A stretch of 64,000 nucleotides of DNA from Turritopsis dohrnii (lineage: Eukaryota > Cnidaria > Hydrozoa > Anthoathecata > Oceaniidae). The stretch covers positions 1,941,529 through 2,005,528 of the forward strand of contig BQMF02000014.1 in NCBI GenBank assembly GCA_027922465.2. Direction: 5' to 3'. Made by a program: the position numbers and the translations under genes. Positions within the stretch are counted from its first letter, which is position 1. Each line of letters starts with the position of its first letter. The notes under the pieces are model-generated. The model was not told the DNA's origin. It worked only from the letters and a program-made list of their open reading frames with translations, and made no database searches. Positions 52,600 through 64,000 of this stretch are shown one piece after another.

Positions 52600-52690
52600 G
52601 TGAAGGAGTGCATTTCTATAGAAGTATGCACACTATTTCATTAAAAATGGTTTTCGTCACAGTGACATTTTGATGATTTTGCCCCGTTTT
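52600..52690 (+). mobile_element. small MITE-like repeat, copy 3 of 3
   Basis: GTGAAGGAGTGCATTTCTAT and TCACAGTGACATTTTGATG match 27535-27620 and the inverse of 25276-25340. Confidence 0.55.
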
Positions 52691-52949
52691 GAATCATTTA
52701 TTCATCTATGTGTTTTTTAAGGACATAAAATAATGAGCATAGTTACATATAGTTACACCATTTGTTAGATGTAGATCTTTAATTCCTTTATCATACATAG
52801 ACGATGAATAATACATAACATAATCAACCCAATTTTGACAATCCCGTTAGTGCTTTAATCTTTTATCAAAACAAAACAAAAAATAGGATGATGTCATTGT
52901 TGGCGGATAACTTAATACAAAATAATAATGACGAGAGGAGACAACACTT

Positions 52950-55900
52950 TTTTGTAACAAGATGCCCTTGCAGGCATAAGGGTTTCTGCAAAATCAACTG
53001 AAGTATGAAAAAAGAAAGGCTACGACATTCATGAAATTTAAGAAAGGTTTAATCATTTCCGCAATATAAATTTCTGATCATGTACTCCCCAAAAATCTGG
53101 ATAGAACATAATTGTCACTATGCAAAACTTTATACCAATAAACAACATTAAACTTGATTATATCTGAACGACATAATGTTTTTTATTTCATTGGTACGAA
53201 ATGATATTAAGGATTCAGTGATCAATTCAGATAAAACAATGAGTATGCATGTAAGTTAATGTAAATGTTACGAATTTATGAATTCAATATGTCTTGCCTA
53301 TCATCCTAGTAGAATTTCTAATTCACAAGCACAAAAAGGAAACCATAGATTTTAATGATACAAAATACATCAACATGAACATTAAATTTTTAATTACGTA
53401 TACACCCCAGAACATTATGAAAGGATAACAACACAATACGAAACATTACATTAACTCCCAATAAACTTAATGAAAAAAATAACGTCAAATTTATACGCTT
53501 TCAGATATCACTGTGATTACGTATGTACGGTCAATCTTCCTAATTATTAAGACTTCCCACAAACACAAAAAGTAAATAAAGATTAGGATTATGAAAAATA
53601 TGACCTAAACTTATACCAAAATTAGCAAACATAAAAGCAGAAATTTGAGTTAAAGGATGTCCAGTATTTAAAAAATTACAGACAATCAAGGTAAGTTTCA
53701 ATTTGCTATCGTAAATAGTAAGTCCCCATTCCTAATTCAAAACATTGATATTAAGCTAAAATAGCTAGAGATAAACATCAAACATAAAATGATGCACAGG
53801 CAGAGAGGGTGGACAAGACACCCTGAGCTGAGCTGTATGTGTCCAGAGCTTAAAAAGCACCACAGCCCACACATGAAACAAACGATAGGCTTAAAAGAAT
53901 CTCATACATTTTCCAAAAAATAAAAGCATTCCTTTTCACACACTGTTTCATAAAAGATTGAGAACTTGCTTTTAGAAAATAATGAACGCAGTAGAATCAT
54001 CGTAAGATAATTACAAATTTCTTCCCTTCTCCCTTAAATCTTCTTTTAAATCTGTTCAATATTGATCAATCAACACGAGGGGTTTCTTCGGTTTCCTCTA
54101 CCATTATGCGAACGGCGTGCAAATGTGAAGTGGAAAAATACCCGGATGATCACATAGCGGAAATTCAAGGCAATAAATTAGCGCTATTAAAGTTAATTAG
54201 CACCCTCTCGTAATAGTGGCGCTCTATGCACCAATGAATTTTGAGACGGCGGCTGTATGAACCAATGAACTTCAAGATAAAAAAATAGCTAGGTTTGGAC
54301 AGTAAGATGAAGAAAAAAAAACAACAAGATGCCCTATCGGGCAGAAGGATTTCTGCAAAATCGAAGAAGAAAATGAGCTTTTCTTTATGTCATTCTTTAG
54401 CTTTTTATAAAAAACTGTTTATTACAATCAAGCTGAATGATTATTACTGAAAAATATATAGCTGTCATTACAAAAAAGAAAGACTATGATATTATTGAAA
54501 TTGAAATTTAAGAAAAGTTTAATCCGCAATATATATTTATTAAATTTCTGATCATGTACTCCCCAAAAATCTGGAAAAAACACAATTGTCACTATGCAAA
54601 ACTTGATTAACCAATAAACTTGATTATATCTGAATGACAAAATGTTATTTATTTTGTTGGTACGAAATGATTTTAAGGCTTCAGTGATCAATTCAGATAA
54701 GACAATGAGTATGCATGTAAGTCAATGTAAATGTTATGAACTTAATGTCTTGTCAATCTTCCTAACAGAATTCCTAATTCACAAGAACAAAAAGGAAAGC
54801 GTGGATTTTAATGATACTAAATACATCTATATATACATACAAAATCAACATACACAACTGAAAACAGAAATTTGTGCTTTAATTCGAGTAACAATATGTC
54901 ATTGCCATCTTTTTAATTTAAAAACATGCATTATCTGAACTAAATTTCATGAAAAGATTATAAAAATTGATTCAGAAACTTAAAAAGCAATAAATTTTTA
55001 ATTACGTATACACGCCAGGGCATTATGAAAGCATAACTGACACAATACGAACCTTACAACATCAAATTTATATGCTTTCAGATATCACTGTGATTACGTA
55101 TGTACGGTCAATCTTCCTAATTATGAAAAGACTTCCCAAACACAAGAAGTAAACAAAGATTAGGATTATGAAAAATATGACCTAAACTATGACTGAAAAC
55201 AGAAATTTGCGTTAAAAAAAGTCCAGTATTTAGAATTTACAGACAATCAAGGTAAGTTTCAATTCGCTATCGTAAATAGTAAGTCCCCATTCCTAACTCA
55301 GGACATTGATAATACAGCCAAGAACTATACAAGTATATAAGCTGAAATAGCTACATCAAACATAAAATGAGATGCACAGGCAGAGGGTAGACAAGACATT
55401 CCTTGTATGTTGTTGGAGCTGAAGAGGAAACTGAGCTGAGCTGTATGTATCCAGAGCTTAAAAAGCACTACAGCCCACACATGAAACAAACGGTATTTTG
55501 TATCTAGAAAGGCTTAAAGAATCCCAGACATTTTCCAAAAAATAAAAGTTGCACACACTGTTTTTACAAAACATTGAGAACTTGTTTTTAGAAAGGAATG
55601 AACACAGTAGAATCATTGTAAGATAATTATAAATTTCTACCCTTTACTTTTGGTTTTGAAAGTGTAAATCTTCTTTTAAATCTGTTCAGTATTGATCAAT
55701 CAATGAGGGTTTCTTCGGTTTCTTCTGCCATTATGCAAACGGCGTGCAAACGTAAAGTCGAAAAATACCCGGATGATCACATGGCGGAAATCAAGCCAAT
55801 AAACTGTCGCTATTGAAGTTAAGGTGGCTATATTAGCACCATTTCGTAGAAATCGGGCATTATGCACCAATCACGATTGAGACGGCTTTTTTATGAACCA

Positions 55901-55950
55901 ATGAAATTTAAGAAACAAAAATGCGTAGGTTTTGGACAGTAAGATGAAAA
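52950..55950. repeat. ~1.5-kb tandem duplication
   Basis: Unit 1 (about 52950-54320) and unit 2 (about 54325-55950) share, in order, ACAAGATGCCCT, TTTCTGATCATGTACTCCCC, CAGTGATCAATTCAGATAA, CAATGAGTATGCATGTAAG, GTACGGTCAATCTTCCTAAT, ACAGACAATCAAGGTAAG, CACAGGCAGAG, AAATACCCGGATGATCACAT and GGACAGTAAGATGAA. Unit 2 has indels including ~250 extra bases. Both contain ACCAATGAA (CCAAT-like) motifs and a GAAACCGAAGAAACC stretch. Confidence 0.9.
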
Positions 55951-56100
55951 AAAAAAAAAAAAATCAGAAAAACACGGACGATCGTAAAGTATTTTTTGCT
56001 TACGCAGAAATCCAAAAACTAAGAAAAACAAAGACGATCGTAAAGGCTTACGCAGAAATCCAATTAGTAATATTTTGCGCAGTCACTGCTGAGCATCATC
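55951..56100. repeat. short tandem repeat, ~55-bp period
   Basis: GACGATCGTAAAG followed by CTTACGCAGAAATCCAA occurs at about 55976 and 56031. Confidence 0.7.
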
Positions 56101-57131
56101 AAACTAAATGTTTATACAACAAACTGAAATTTTACTTCAATAGCATTTTTGTAACAAAACAACAGACAGACAGAGTAGTCTTTAACTCGAACAAAACCAA
56201 ATCATTCGAATTATGGAGTGTTCGAGTTGTAGAGAGTGATATTGCTAGGTTTTAGTTTGAAGGGACCCACTGATGCATAGAGAGTCCCTTGTAAAACGAG
56301 CCACTAAAGAGTAAATGAGTAATGGCTAATTACGTACAGAAAACATGCAACAGAATTCGGTCCCAGGCTCCTATAGTCTTTCTTTTGTAAGTTTAAGAAA
56401 GACAAAGATCCCGGAAATTGAAGCTGGGTATACAAAAACCAGACGGACGGCAAACAAACATTAAACAACAACACAAAACATAAATCACAGCCCAACCCAC
56501 AACTCCTACAATATCATTAATATCATTAAGGGTAAGGGTAAATGAAAGCTGCTAGTGTTCTCCCCTGCAATGCTCAGTAGTGGCTGAACAAAATATCACT
56601 AAAAAACGTTGTCTTTTCCAGTCATTGTTTTTTTTGAAAAAAAATAGGTATCGTCATTGGGAAATTCCCTAATCATGTCAGAATCCTTTTCCTTATCAAG
56701 TGAAAGTAGGAAGGTTACATTCAGAAAGAACTTTAAAGCAACATTCTTCCAAAAACTCAAAACGTTGTTGCAATAAATAACGGACGGATTGTCATTGTAG
56801 AAAATTATACAGAACCAGCCTACTCAAAAAGGACGTGAATAGGCAAAAATTCCCTTCAAAATTGCTTCGTGATAAAAATATTTCATTGTGAACTATCTTG
56901 ATACATCCAACGAATACGACTTGACACCAATTTAAAAACTAGTTGTCTGAATTCTTGATAGATATTAATACATCGATGCTGTTTATGTGAATCACATTCA
57001 TATATACCTTCATAACTTCTATAACAAGCCAATCTCCAGCGGATTTTCATAAGAAACCATAAAACGTTACATGAATAACGCTAAAAAGAACAAAAGATAA
57101 ACAAATGAACATTGTTGAATTAACGTTATTA
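56100..57131. other. no gene; partial pogo-like end
   Basis: 56200-56245 (TTCGAATTATGGAGTGTTCG) resembles the fragment at 29480-29663. The rest is unassigned AT-rich sequence. Confidence 0.35.
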
Positions 57132-57732
57132 GAAGAAGACTAGCCGCCAAGGCGGCGTCGCTCGCCGCCCATGTCTGCCTGCTCTGTATCACTGTATCAA
57201 TAAACATCAAATTTCCTTATAAACGGCTCATACAACTTGGGAACGATTCGAAGTCACAACCTCTGGTGTGCAGTCAGTATCACATCAGTGTTACATTAAC
57301 TATTTTTCAGGTTTTTCATTATTATGGCGAGCCTTTCGTGCCACAATTATTTTCGTCATCATGTTTATAATCAGTTCCCTAACTTTTATTATTTTTTTAT
57401 TTTATCAAAAATAACTGGAAACATTGCCAAAAATATTGCACTATATCATAATGCAATTTTTATACCATAATTTTCAAAATCATATTTTCGGTTGATTTGC
57501 CAAATATTTTTTCAATGATACTAAAAACGTTTTTCTGCAAAGTAAGCAAATCTGCTAGGGTATTATAAGTGGAGAGATACAGGTGCATTGACGGGACATT
57601 AATTCGCACCACGTGGAACAAATAGAAAGATGGCGTATGAGGTGGCACCACGTGAAAATCTGTGGGCAGTAATGGTAAGTCTTCTGTTTCGTTCTGCATC
57701 CAGCTGGAAAAGTACCTACTACGTTTCTGACG
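57132..57732. repeat. GC-rich repeat start, then unassigned sequence
   Basis: GCCGCCAAGGCGGCGTCGCT with CGCCGCCCATGT is related to 30815-30850 and contains the palindrome GCCGCC-AA-GGCGGC. A minus-strand frame at 57460-57699 has no recognised family. Confidence 0.4.
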
Positions 57733-57975
57733 TTAGAGGTCGAGGGGGATGACTGTTTTGGTGTTGTTGTTGTTGATGATGGTGAGCCAGAGTTTTGCTT
57801 CTACCTCTACAGATCGACCAAATCCAAACAATCTGGTCATTTCAGAGGCTGGAGAAGGTACATTCTGGCGTGGTGCAGTTACATTCGGAGGCTGGACGTT
57901 TCCTATTTCTTCGACCATAGACAGTAACTGGTCAGCACACCTTTGTAAAATGTTTCTGACTGCTTCCTCCGCCAT
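57733..57975 (-). CDS. candidate first exon, helical start, unknown protein
   Basis: ATG 57975 opens MAEEAVRNILQRCADQLLSM, then VEEIGNVQPPNVTAPRQN and SEMTRLFGFGRS. GT donors follow GRS (TCT/GTAGAG) and again 6 bases later, so the coding exon probably ends near 57800 rather than at the in-frame stop. The R-LF-F-R motif after a Pro/Ser linker resembles first exons of large uncharacterised invertebrate families, possibly that of 19292-19861. This is weak. Confidence 0.3.
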   Translation of the reverse strand: MAEEAVRNILQRCADQLLSMVEEIGNVQPPNVTAPRQNVPSPASEMTRLFGFGRSVEVEAKLWLTIINNNNTKTVIPLDL

Positions 57976-58196
57976 TTTTATCTGAGTCCCGTATTCTAAG
58001 TAACCCGCATATTTCTAGGCCGCAAAGCACTTTTGCCGAAAATTCAATTTGTAAGAATTGCCGAAAACGTTATGTTTATGTAATTGAAAATGGTTTTCTT
58101 TTTGCCGAACGAACCAATTAATAACCTAATAAATTAGATATAGTGCCGAAAATAATTATGACACGAAAAGCTCGCCATACATTATGTGTTACTTAT

Positions 58197-59036
58197 TACG
58201 GTAGCAGCGTAAGCGAATACCGTATTAGAACACCCTTGGACTCCTACTACTACTCCTACTACTACTCCTCCTACTACTACTACTCCGGCCGAAACGGCAG
58301 TTTTTAGCCTACGATTTAGAGTATGCGAGTCCCCACTAAAAACTCAATATACATTCTAATGAACGAACGCAGCCTTTTGAATTTTCGAAGGTTTTCAATC
58401 ACATACATTTAAAATACGTTTTCTTTGATATTTTATCACTTAATTGATGAAGGAATGGATATTAATCAAATAGGTCTACATAAAACTGGGACTTTTAGTT
58501 ACTTTTATGGTACTGAATCAATGAACTTTGGCACTTGAAAATAGATATGTTTTTCGTGTCAGTAAAGCACAGATCAGACTTTCTTATTACTTTCTACGTT
58601 TGTTAGCTATCTGTTCTGTCTTTGAACATCAAGGTTTTCAAAAATCGAGTTAAAAAAAGGCAGTTATCTGTTTGAATTCATTTTCGGTTTCAAAAAATTA
58701 TAATTCAAAACATACATTTTTTTTTTCGAAGAAACGCGTTTTTTTTTTCTACATAAGCTCTTATAAAAAAAAACGTACGTTATAAACAGCTCATGCATGT
58801 ATAATTCTTTTGTCTTCTAATAAATCAAATTGCTGGTGTGTTGCGATTAGACCCTATTTACACGAGTTAGTAATTTTAAACATTATATTATCGTTTATGC
58901 CTGTTTTCCACCAGTAAGATATCTGAAGAAATAACGTTTACAGAACGTTTAAGAACTTTAAGTAAAATTTCAAATTTAAAAGTATTCTTGTGGCAAGTAC
59001 TTTTGCTGCTACCGTTTTGCGCCATCTGGCTCTTGT
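58197..59036 (+). mobile_element. HINE-like repeat, copy 2
   Basis: This complete copy has the same TTACGGTAGCAGCG start and GCTGCTACCGTTTTGCGCC end as copy 1. It differs mainly in microsatellite length (CTACTACTACTCCTCC mix) and a few substitutions and small indels, so the two are recent relatives. Confidence 0.65.
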
Positions 59037-60168
59037 TTATTTTTTAAAACCAATCGTTGATCAGTACAACAATACACTCAAAACGTAGGAAGAAAAAACT
59101 TCAACTTTTTATTAGCTTTTGTTTTAAAAAAGTTACGCGCTCTAACATGGGTGCCATCAAACAGGGCGAAAATGGTTTCTCTTCTTAAAAGTTCACACGG
59201 GAGGAGAGAAAAAAGGCACGTGCTAAATGAATAAACTGAATAAAAGAAACGTTCGATCAGAAGCGCTTAACAAATAAAAGAAATTAAATTATTAAAAGAA
59301 AAGCAAAAAACATTTTGTTTCATGACACACCTTTAAATAATTTCGCTCACCAACTCAATCTACCATTTTGCGTGACTTACAAAACAAACAAACAGACAGA
59401 GAATCGGCTATTAATATATAGAAGAAGTTTTAGTTTAACGGTTTGTTATCAAAACCCGTAAAGAATTACAAATGTTGCTAATTAAGTTTGCCTTATTTCA
59501 CTAAATTATGAAAAATCATTCTCAAATTCTAAAATAAAACATAAAAGTTTTCCTGAAACTTGAAGCACTATTTTACTCTTACCTACTTTAAATTGTTTTT
59601 TCAAAACATCCCCATTTGGTCAACGCTATGAGAATCATATAAAATTTTGGCACGCTGAAAAAATATAAATTGGTTGTATTTTTTAAGTGCAAATTGTCGT
59701 TTCGATTTTCCTAGTAGAAAGCATGATTGAATATGCATTTTAGGGAAAATTATTTCTATAAGGGCAAAAAACATAGATTGGTAACAAAACCAAAACCATA
59801 AAACCAGAACAATGTCAGTTTCACAACTTTAGGGTAAATATACAAGTAAAAACGTGAGACATTTGATATTTAAATGTTAGAAACAGAACCTAAACTCCTG
59901 GTTGCAAGCTTGAATTAAACTACGAATCTACGTATGTCTGTCAATACATCTGTGGCATTTAAGGGAATATGTTCACAGCGAGTTCATAACGAATAGTGAA
60001 ATAAAGACGAAATTTCTAAAGTAATTTGTAAAAACATTTTTTTTTTTAATTTTTAAAAGACCTTTTTATAACTTGAAATTTATATACAAATATTAACACA
60101 TTTACATTCATCAACACATACGCATAAAGTTTTTAGTTCTGTTACGATAGTGGAGAAACCCCAAACAT
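59037..60168. other. no gene; repeat end at 59362-59424
   Basis: TACCATTTTGCGTGACTTAC, an ACAGACAG tract and GGCTATTAATATATAG at 59362-59424 match the end of 30805-31240. The rest is AT-rich and would hold the ankyrin gene's 3' flank. Confidence 0.45.
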
Positions 60169-60174
60169 TTTATT
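60169..60174 (-). terminator. possible polyadenylation signal of the ankyrin gene
   Basis: AATAAA on the minus strand lies about 250 bases after the ankyrin stop codon. It is the canonical hexamer at a plausible distance, but such AT-rich sequence makes chance matches common. Confidence 0.35.
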
Positions 60175-60422
60175 TACAAAATAATTGCTGATTTAATATT
60201 TATGGTTAAATCAGGTTTTACACTTACAACATATGTACACGTATTAAAATACATAATGGCAACTGGAAAGAGTCTTTTTCGTCGGCATTCTCTTCTACCA
60301 GGCACAGTGGAACAACGTCTTAGCCCTACTCTCCACTTGTTTTCAGCAAAAGAGGAACCCTAAAAAGCCTTCAGCAACTCACAGTAATTAAACATGGATA
60401 TATACATAGATGTATATATAAA

Positions 60423-61088
60423 TCAAACATATTCTGAAGTTGAGGTTATGAAGTCCACCTCATTGATTACTTCTTGTTCTGTTTGGTTGACGCAATAATT
60501 TTTTATTCCAGTTACGTTTTGTTGTTGGTTCATTTTGTTTCTTACATCTTCAGCCTTGAGAGGAACGTCTCCACGCACAGTTCCACAAAATATAGGGATT
60601 AATTGCTTAAGGTTCCATTTAAGAACTAAATCATACGCAGTGTGACCATGATTGTTTATGATTGTAGGATCTGCTCCATTTCGAAGTAATACTTTCACAG
60701 TTTTTGGTTTAATATAATTCTGCGACGATCGTACAATCAATTTATGCAAGATGGAGCTTCCATCCCAATCTGTACTATTCAAATCAGCTTTTTCTTCTAT
60801 AAAACGGACGACAGTTTCATGAATTTTGGTCTTGTACGACTCTTTGGCATTCTTCCAGCTCTCACTCAACAAGAATAACATTAGCGGTGTTCTTCCATAG
60901 TTGTTTTTGTAATTAATACACGCTTTGTTATCTAGCAGCACACTGATAATTGCAAAGTGGTGATGCAGGCAAGCAAGATGCAACGCTGTATTTCCATATT
61001 GGTCTTTTGTGTCAATAGCGATAGCGTTAGAAAGAAGTCTCTTGACCTCTTTCAAGTCGCCGTTTCCTACAGCTCGAAGCAGCTCCAT
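60423..61088 (-). CDS. ankyrin-repeat protein, single exon, 221 aa
   Basis: An intact frame runs from ATG 61088 to the stop at 60423-60425 with no intron needed. Four to five ankyrin repeats cover residues ~1-167: AVGNGDLKEVKRLL (repeat 1), YGNTALHLACLHHHFAIISV (repeat 2, residue 31), YGRTPLMLFL (repeat 3, residue 64, with a longer insert before VVRFIEEKADLN), DGSSILHKLI with VKVLLRNGADPTIINN (repeat 4, residue 109) and HGHTAYDLVL (residue 147). A polar tail of ~55 residues follows with no known motif. There is no signal peptide or membrane segment, so it is probably a cytoplasmic or nuclear protein-binding scaffold. An intronless gene may be a retrocopy, but the frame is clean and seems selected. 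Confidence 0.9.
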   Translation of the reverse strand: MELLRAVGNGDLKEVKRLLSNAIAIDTKDQYGNTALHLACLHHHFAIISVLLDNKACINYKNNYGRTPLMLFLLSESWKNAKESYKTKIHETVVRFIEEKADLNSTDWDGSSILHKLIVRSSQNYIKPKTVKVLLRNGADPTIINNHGHTAYDLVLKWNLKQLIPIFCGTVRGDVPLKAEDVRNKMNQQQNVTGIKNYCVNQTEQEVINEVDFITSTSEYV

Positions 61089-62882
61089 TACGCTAAGTGA
61101 CTTTCCAAAAGACCGTTCTCTTATTTATGATGTACATATGGTCATTATACTTTTCCCGTTGTTTCTGCTCTTAACAATAAGCAGATTAAGTTTACTTTTG
61201 CTTTTCATTTTGTTTAGGACTTTTTCCCAACGTTTTTTCCCAACCACAAATTTCAATTTCTTATCTTTCCAAAACCAGCACATCACCATGAGATAGTGTT
61301 TTATTGGTCCTTAAGAAAAAACTTCAACCTCAAAAGTACCTTGCGCACATTTTAGTTCTCAGAAATTCTTTATGTTTTTCATGCATTATCATTTCTGATG
61401 CAATAAATTAATAGATTACAAAAGCTTATCTTAATGAACTGATAGTGACTAACGGACGCTAGTCGAAAGGGTTTTTTTTTTATAGTTGTAATGTTTGTAA
61501 CATATATTCTTAAAATAAACATGAGGCCTCGCTGTTCTTGACCAACAAACTGAAAGAGTTTCAGAGAGAAAATTAACTTTTGGCATGAATACGCTGCGGT
61601 TTTTCTTGGATTTTCTTTAGTCCAACGAATTAGACTTTATTTTCAAAATAAACTTTTCAACACATCGGAAGGCAAAACAATTTTCGATGTTGGGACTAAT
61701 TAAAAGATTTTCAAGATGTGTATGGAACTGACAGCAATCTATTTATTCAAGAAGTCAGCAGTTAAAAAGGATTAAATGGTCAAAGTTTGCATAACCTTTA
61801 GAAAGTAACATAAGGACAGTATTCCTTATGGTCATTCCAAAGATTTTTTTGTCAATTACCAATTGTCAATTATCAATGTTTAATATGATAGCAATCATTA
61901 AACATTCGTTTATTTGACATGTATAGGTTTTTTTGATCTGTAAAAAACTTTAGTTTTTACAAATTTCCCTATATCGACAATTCTATTTTACAAAATGCTT
62001 TTATGAATAACCTTTAAAAATGCTTTTATGCATTTTTTATCATCATTCGATTTTTTTGTGTTCAGAATTTCCATTTCCTTCTACTAGTAATCACTTGGTA
62101 AGGCCATCTGGTCAAAAACGTCACAAACGGAGGCAATTGACTGAAGCCAATTCAACAAAACAATGCTTATTATGGAATAAAGTCTTTAAAATACACGAGT
62201 TTCTTCTGCTCTTCCTATTACTAAAAATCCATGATCTGAACGATTTCGTGTAATGTTTACATCAACTCGTACAAAGACCTTTTCGAAGGGGCTAATTTCG
62301 AGTCATTTTTCAGATTTGGCCAAAATCGGGGAAAAGTTTCAATTTCATAAAAGTTCCCCTATCCATGGATTTTGCCTGTCCACTAGGTCTCTTGTGGCAG
62401 AACGTTATTGTCATTGTAAAGAATAATGGCGACTTCGTTGTTACCATTTGATCGTTGATCAGCTTAGTTCGGAATCACATCCAAAGCGCCAGGAAAAAAT
62501 AGAAGTTTACGTACTGTTAAGGGTGAATACTAAATATGATGATTAGTGTATTGACATTTCAAAGAAATGGCAATAAACTATGCTTGGCAGAGTGATGATG
62601 TCGGCGTTGGATTACCGTTATCACACTTCTTAGTGGCAAATTTGTTAAAAAATGTACACACTATTACAATACTTTTTGGAGGACAGTCGAGTTATTGAGA
62701 GAAGAAAAGAAAGACTCGCAGTTAGTAAACAATAATTGAGACTGGAAAGAAAATTCCTGACAGTGCACTCCTCCACAAAGTTTGACTGTCTGTATCCACC
62801 TCTGATTCATGCTATTACTTGCCTTTTCTCAGGTATGATAAACTTAGACCAATTATCAAAAACACTTCTTTTAAATTCTAAT
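61089..62882. other. no gene seen
   Basis: This includes the 5' flank of the ankyrin gene. A plus-strand frame at 62020-62253 includes RPSGQKRHKRRQLTEAN but has no recognised domain or clear splice context. Confidence 0.35.
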
Positions 62883-63690
62883 TACGGTAGCAGCGATAGC
62901 GAATACCGTATTAAAACACCCGCGGACTCCTACTACTCCTACTCCTCCGGCCGAAATGGCAATTAGTCTACGATTTAGAGTCTGCGGGACTCTATCAAAA
63001 ACGCAATGTAAATTCTAATGAAGGAACGCAGCCTTCGTAATTTGGAAGCTTTTTCATATCGAACATTTAAAAGTAGATTACCTTTTATTTTAAAAGTACA
63101 TAACCTGATATTTTATAACTTAATCCACGAAATTAGAATTCATTCGAATTCTAATCAAATAGGCGTACATAAAAATGAGACTTTTAGTTCATTACGCTAA
63201 CTGAAAATATATACTTGATATGTTGCTTTTCTTGTTAGTAAAGCTTATCAGTTCAAAATTTCTTATTACCTCGTTTGGTTTGTTAGCTATTACACTATGT
63301 TTGTTTATTAAAGTTTTCAAAGATCTAGTTCAAAAAGGCAGTTTATTTGTTGGAATTCAATTTTGGTTTCGTCAAAAATTTTTATTATTATAAACAAACT
63401 TTTTTTTTTCTACATAAGCTCTTACGAAAAAATTTCTTATAAAAAACACACAGCTCACGCATGTATAATTCTTTTGTCTTTAAATAAATTATTGCTGGTG
63501 TTTTATGGTTAGACCCTATTTACACTAATTAATCATTTTCATCAAATTTATCGTTAATGCCTGTTTTCCACCAGTGAGATATCTTAGAAAACACCCAGTA
63601 AAAAAGTTTTTAGTACTTAAAGTAAAATTTCGAAAGCGTTTGCGTGAAAAGTAAACTTGCTGCTACCGTTTTGCGCCATCTGGCTCTTGT
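62883..63690 (+). mobile_element. HINE-like repeat, copy 3 (diverged)
   Basis: The copy starts TTACGGTAGCAGCGATAGCG, has TCCTACTACTCCTACTCC, and ends GCTGCTACCGT then TTTGCGCCATCTGGCTCTTG. Both ends are conserved while the middle is clearly more diverged than between copies 1 and 2, showing long-lived activity of the family. Confidence 0.65.
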
Positions 63691-64000
63691 TTCATTTAGT
63701 ACCGTTGACGTCATGATGATATCAGCAGATGTTACATCTTAAATGTTCAATTTTTCCTGTCGGAGTTAGGGACAAAATCTTTCATATTGATTTCTTAACG
63801 ACTTACTGTGATTAAAGGAAAAATGGAGATAGGTAAAATAAGGGAAACGGAAACACTGGGACATTGTAAGTTCTAATAGTTTCTAATTTGTTGCACTTAA
63901 CCGAAAATAACTTCATTTGTTTTTCTATGAAAACTTCACGTGGGATATATTGGTGAAGAATGAACAACAATTCCGGTACTGGTCGAGTCATCTTAGCTCA
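63691..64000. other. no feature seen
   Basis: About 310 bases follow the repeat to the window edge with no supported feature. Confidence 0.35.

Noticed and set aside
45420..58290. CTACTACTACT tracts as coding Tyr/Leu/Thr repeats
   Set aside because: They vary in length between copies of the same repeat element and are flanked by stops, so they are microsatellites within a non-coding transposon.
61009..61296. 95-codon plus-strand frame at the ankyrin gene start
   Set aside because: It is largely antisense to the ankyrin reading frame and hydrophobic low-complexity beyond it.

Overview
This window comes from a large, AT-rich, intron-rich and transposon-rich animal genome. The coding evidence is metazoan: a secreted NIDO-Kazal-MAM protein split over many small exons with GT-AG introns, tRNA-Gly genes with internal promoters, a tRNA-derived SINE, LINE remnants, and Helitron, Harbinger, Kolobok and hAT-like DNA transposons. 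The module mix and transposon protein families resemble cnidarian genomes, which I favour as an inference; the species cannot be read from the sequence.

Layout. Positions 979-29074 on the minus strand hold one large gene, running right to left and leaving the window at its 3' side. Twelve coding exons can be placed with splice sites and matching phases. They give a signal peptide, a NIDO (nidogen/tectorin-type) domain over four exons, a Kazal/follistatin-like exon, a Thr/Ser linker, a complete MAM domain, a five-codon linker micro-exon and the start of a second MAM domain. Its introns are filled with mobile DNA: a TAA-flanked 1.66-kb TIR element, a hAT-like element, two tRNA-derived SINEs, a MITE, a LINE 3' end split in two, a Tigger/pogo remnant and a 2.3-kb element with ~400-bp inverted termini. 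A short intron-nested reading frame on the same strand is also present.

29.4-38.3 kb is gene-poor. It has several TIR elements with clear target-site duplications, two tRNA-Gly(TCC) genes in a local duplication, a block duplicated at 50.8-51.7 kb, and candidate exons of a secreted product.

38.3-47.9 kb is a decayed autonomous Helentron-type Helitron (Rep, PIF1-like helicase, endonuclease). Its HUH Rep block is inverted relative to the rest. It is interrupted by a 656-bp TIR element and by a 4.5-kb insertion that itself carries a Kolobok-like transposase relic and two copies of a short repeat. That short repeat occurs four times in the window (45.4, 46.5, 58.2, 62.9 kb). It has the layout expected of a non-autonomous Helentron: asymmetric terminal inverted repeat, 3' hairpin and internal trinucleotide microsatellite.

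48-64 kb holds a Harbinger derivative with two convergent ORFs, a signal-peptide exon, a ~1.5-kb tandem duplication, and a complete intronless ankyrin-repeat gene at 60423-61088 on the minus strand.

The two best host genes are the NIDO-Kazal-MAM gene and the ankyrin gene. Nothing resembles a bacterial operon, CRISPR array or prophage.
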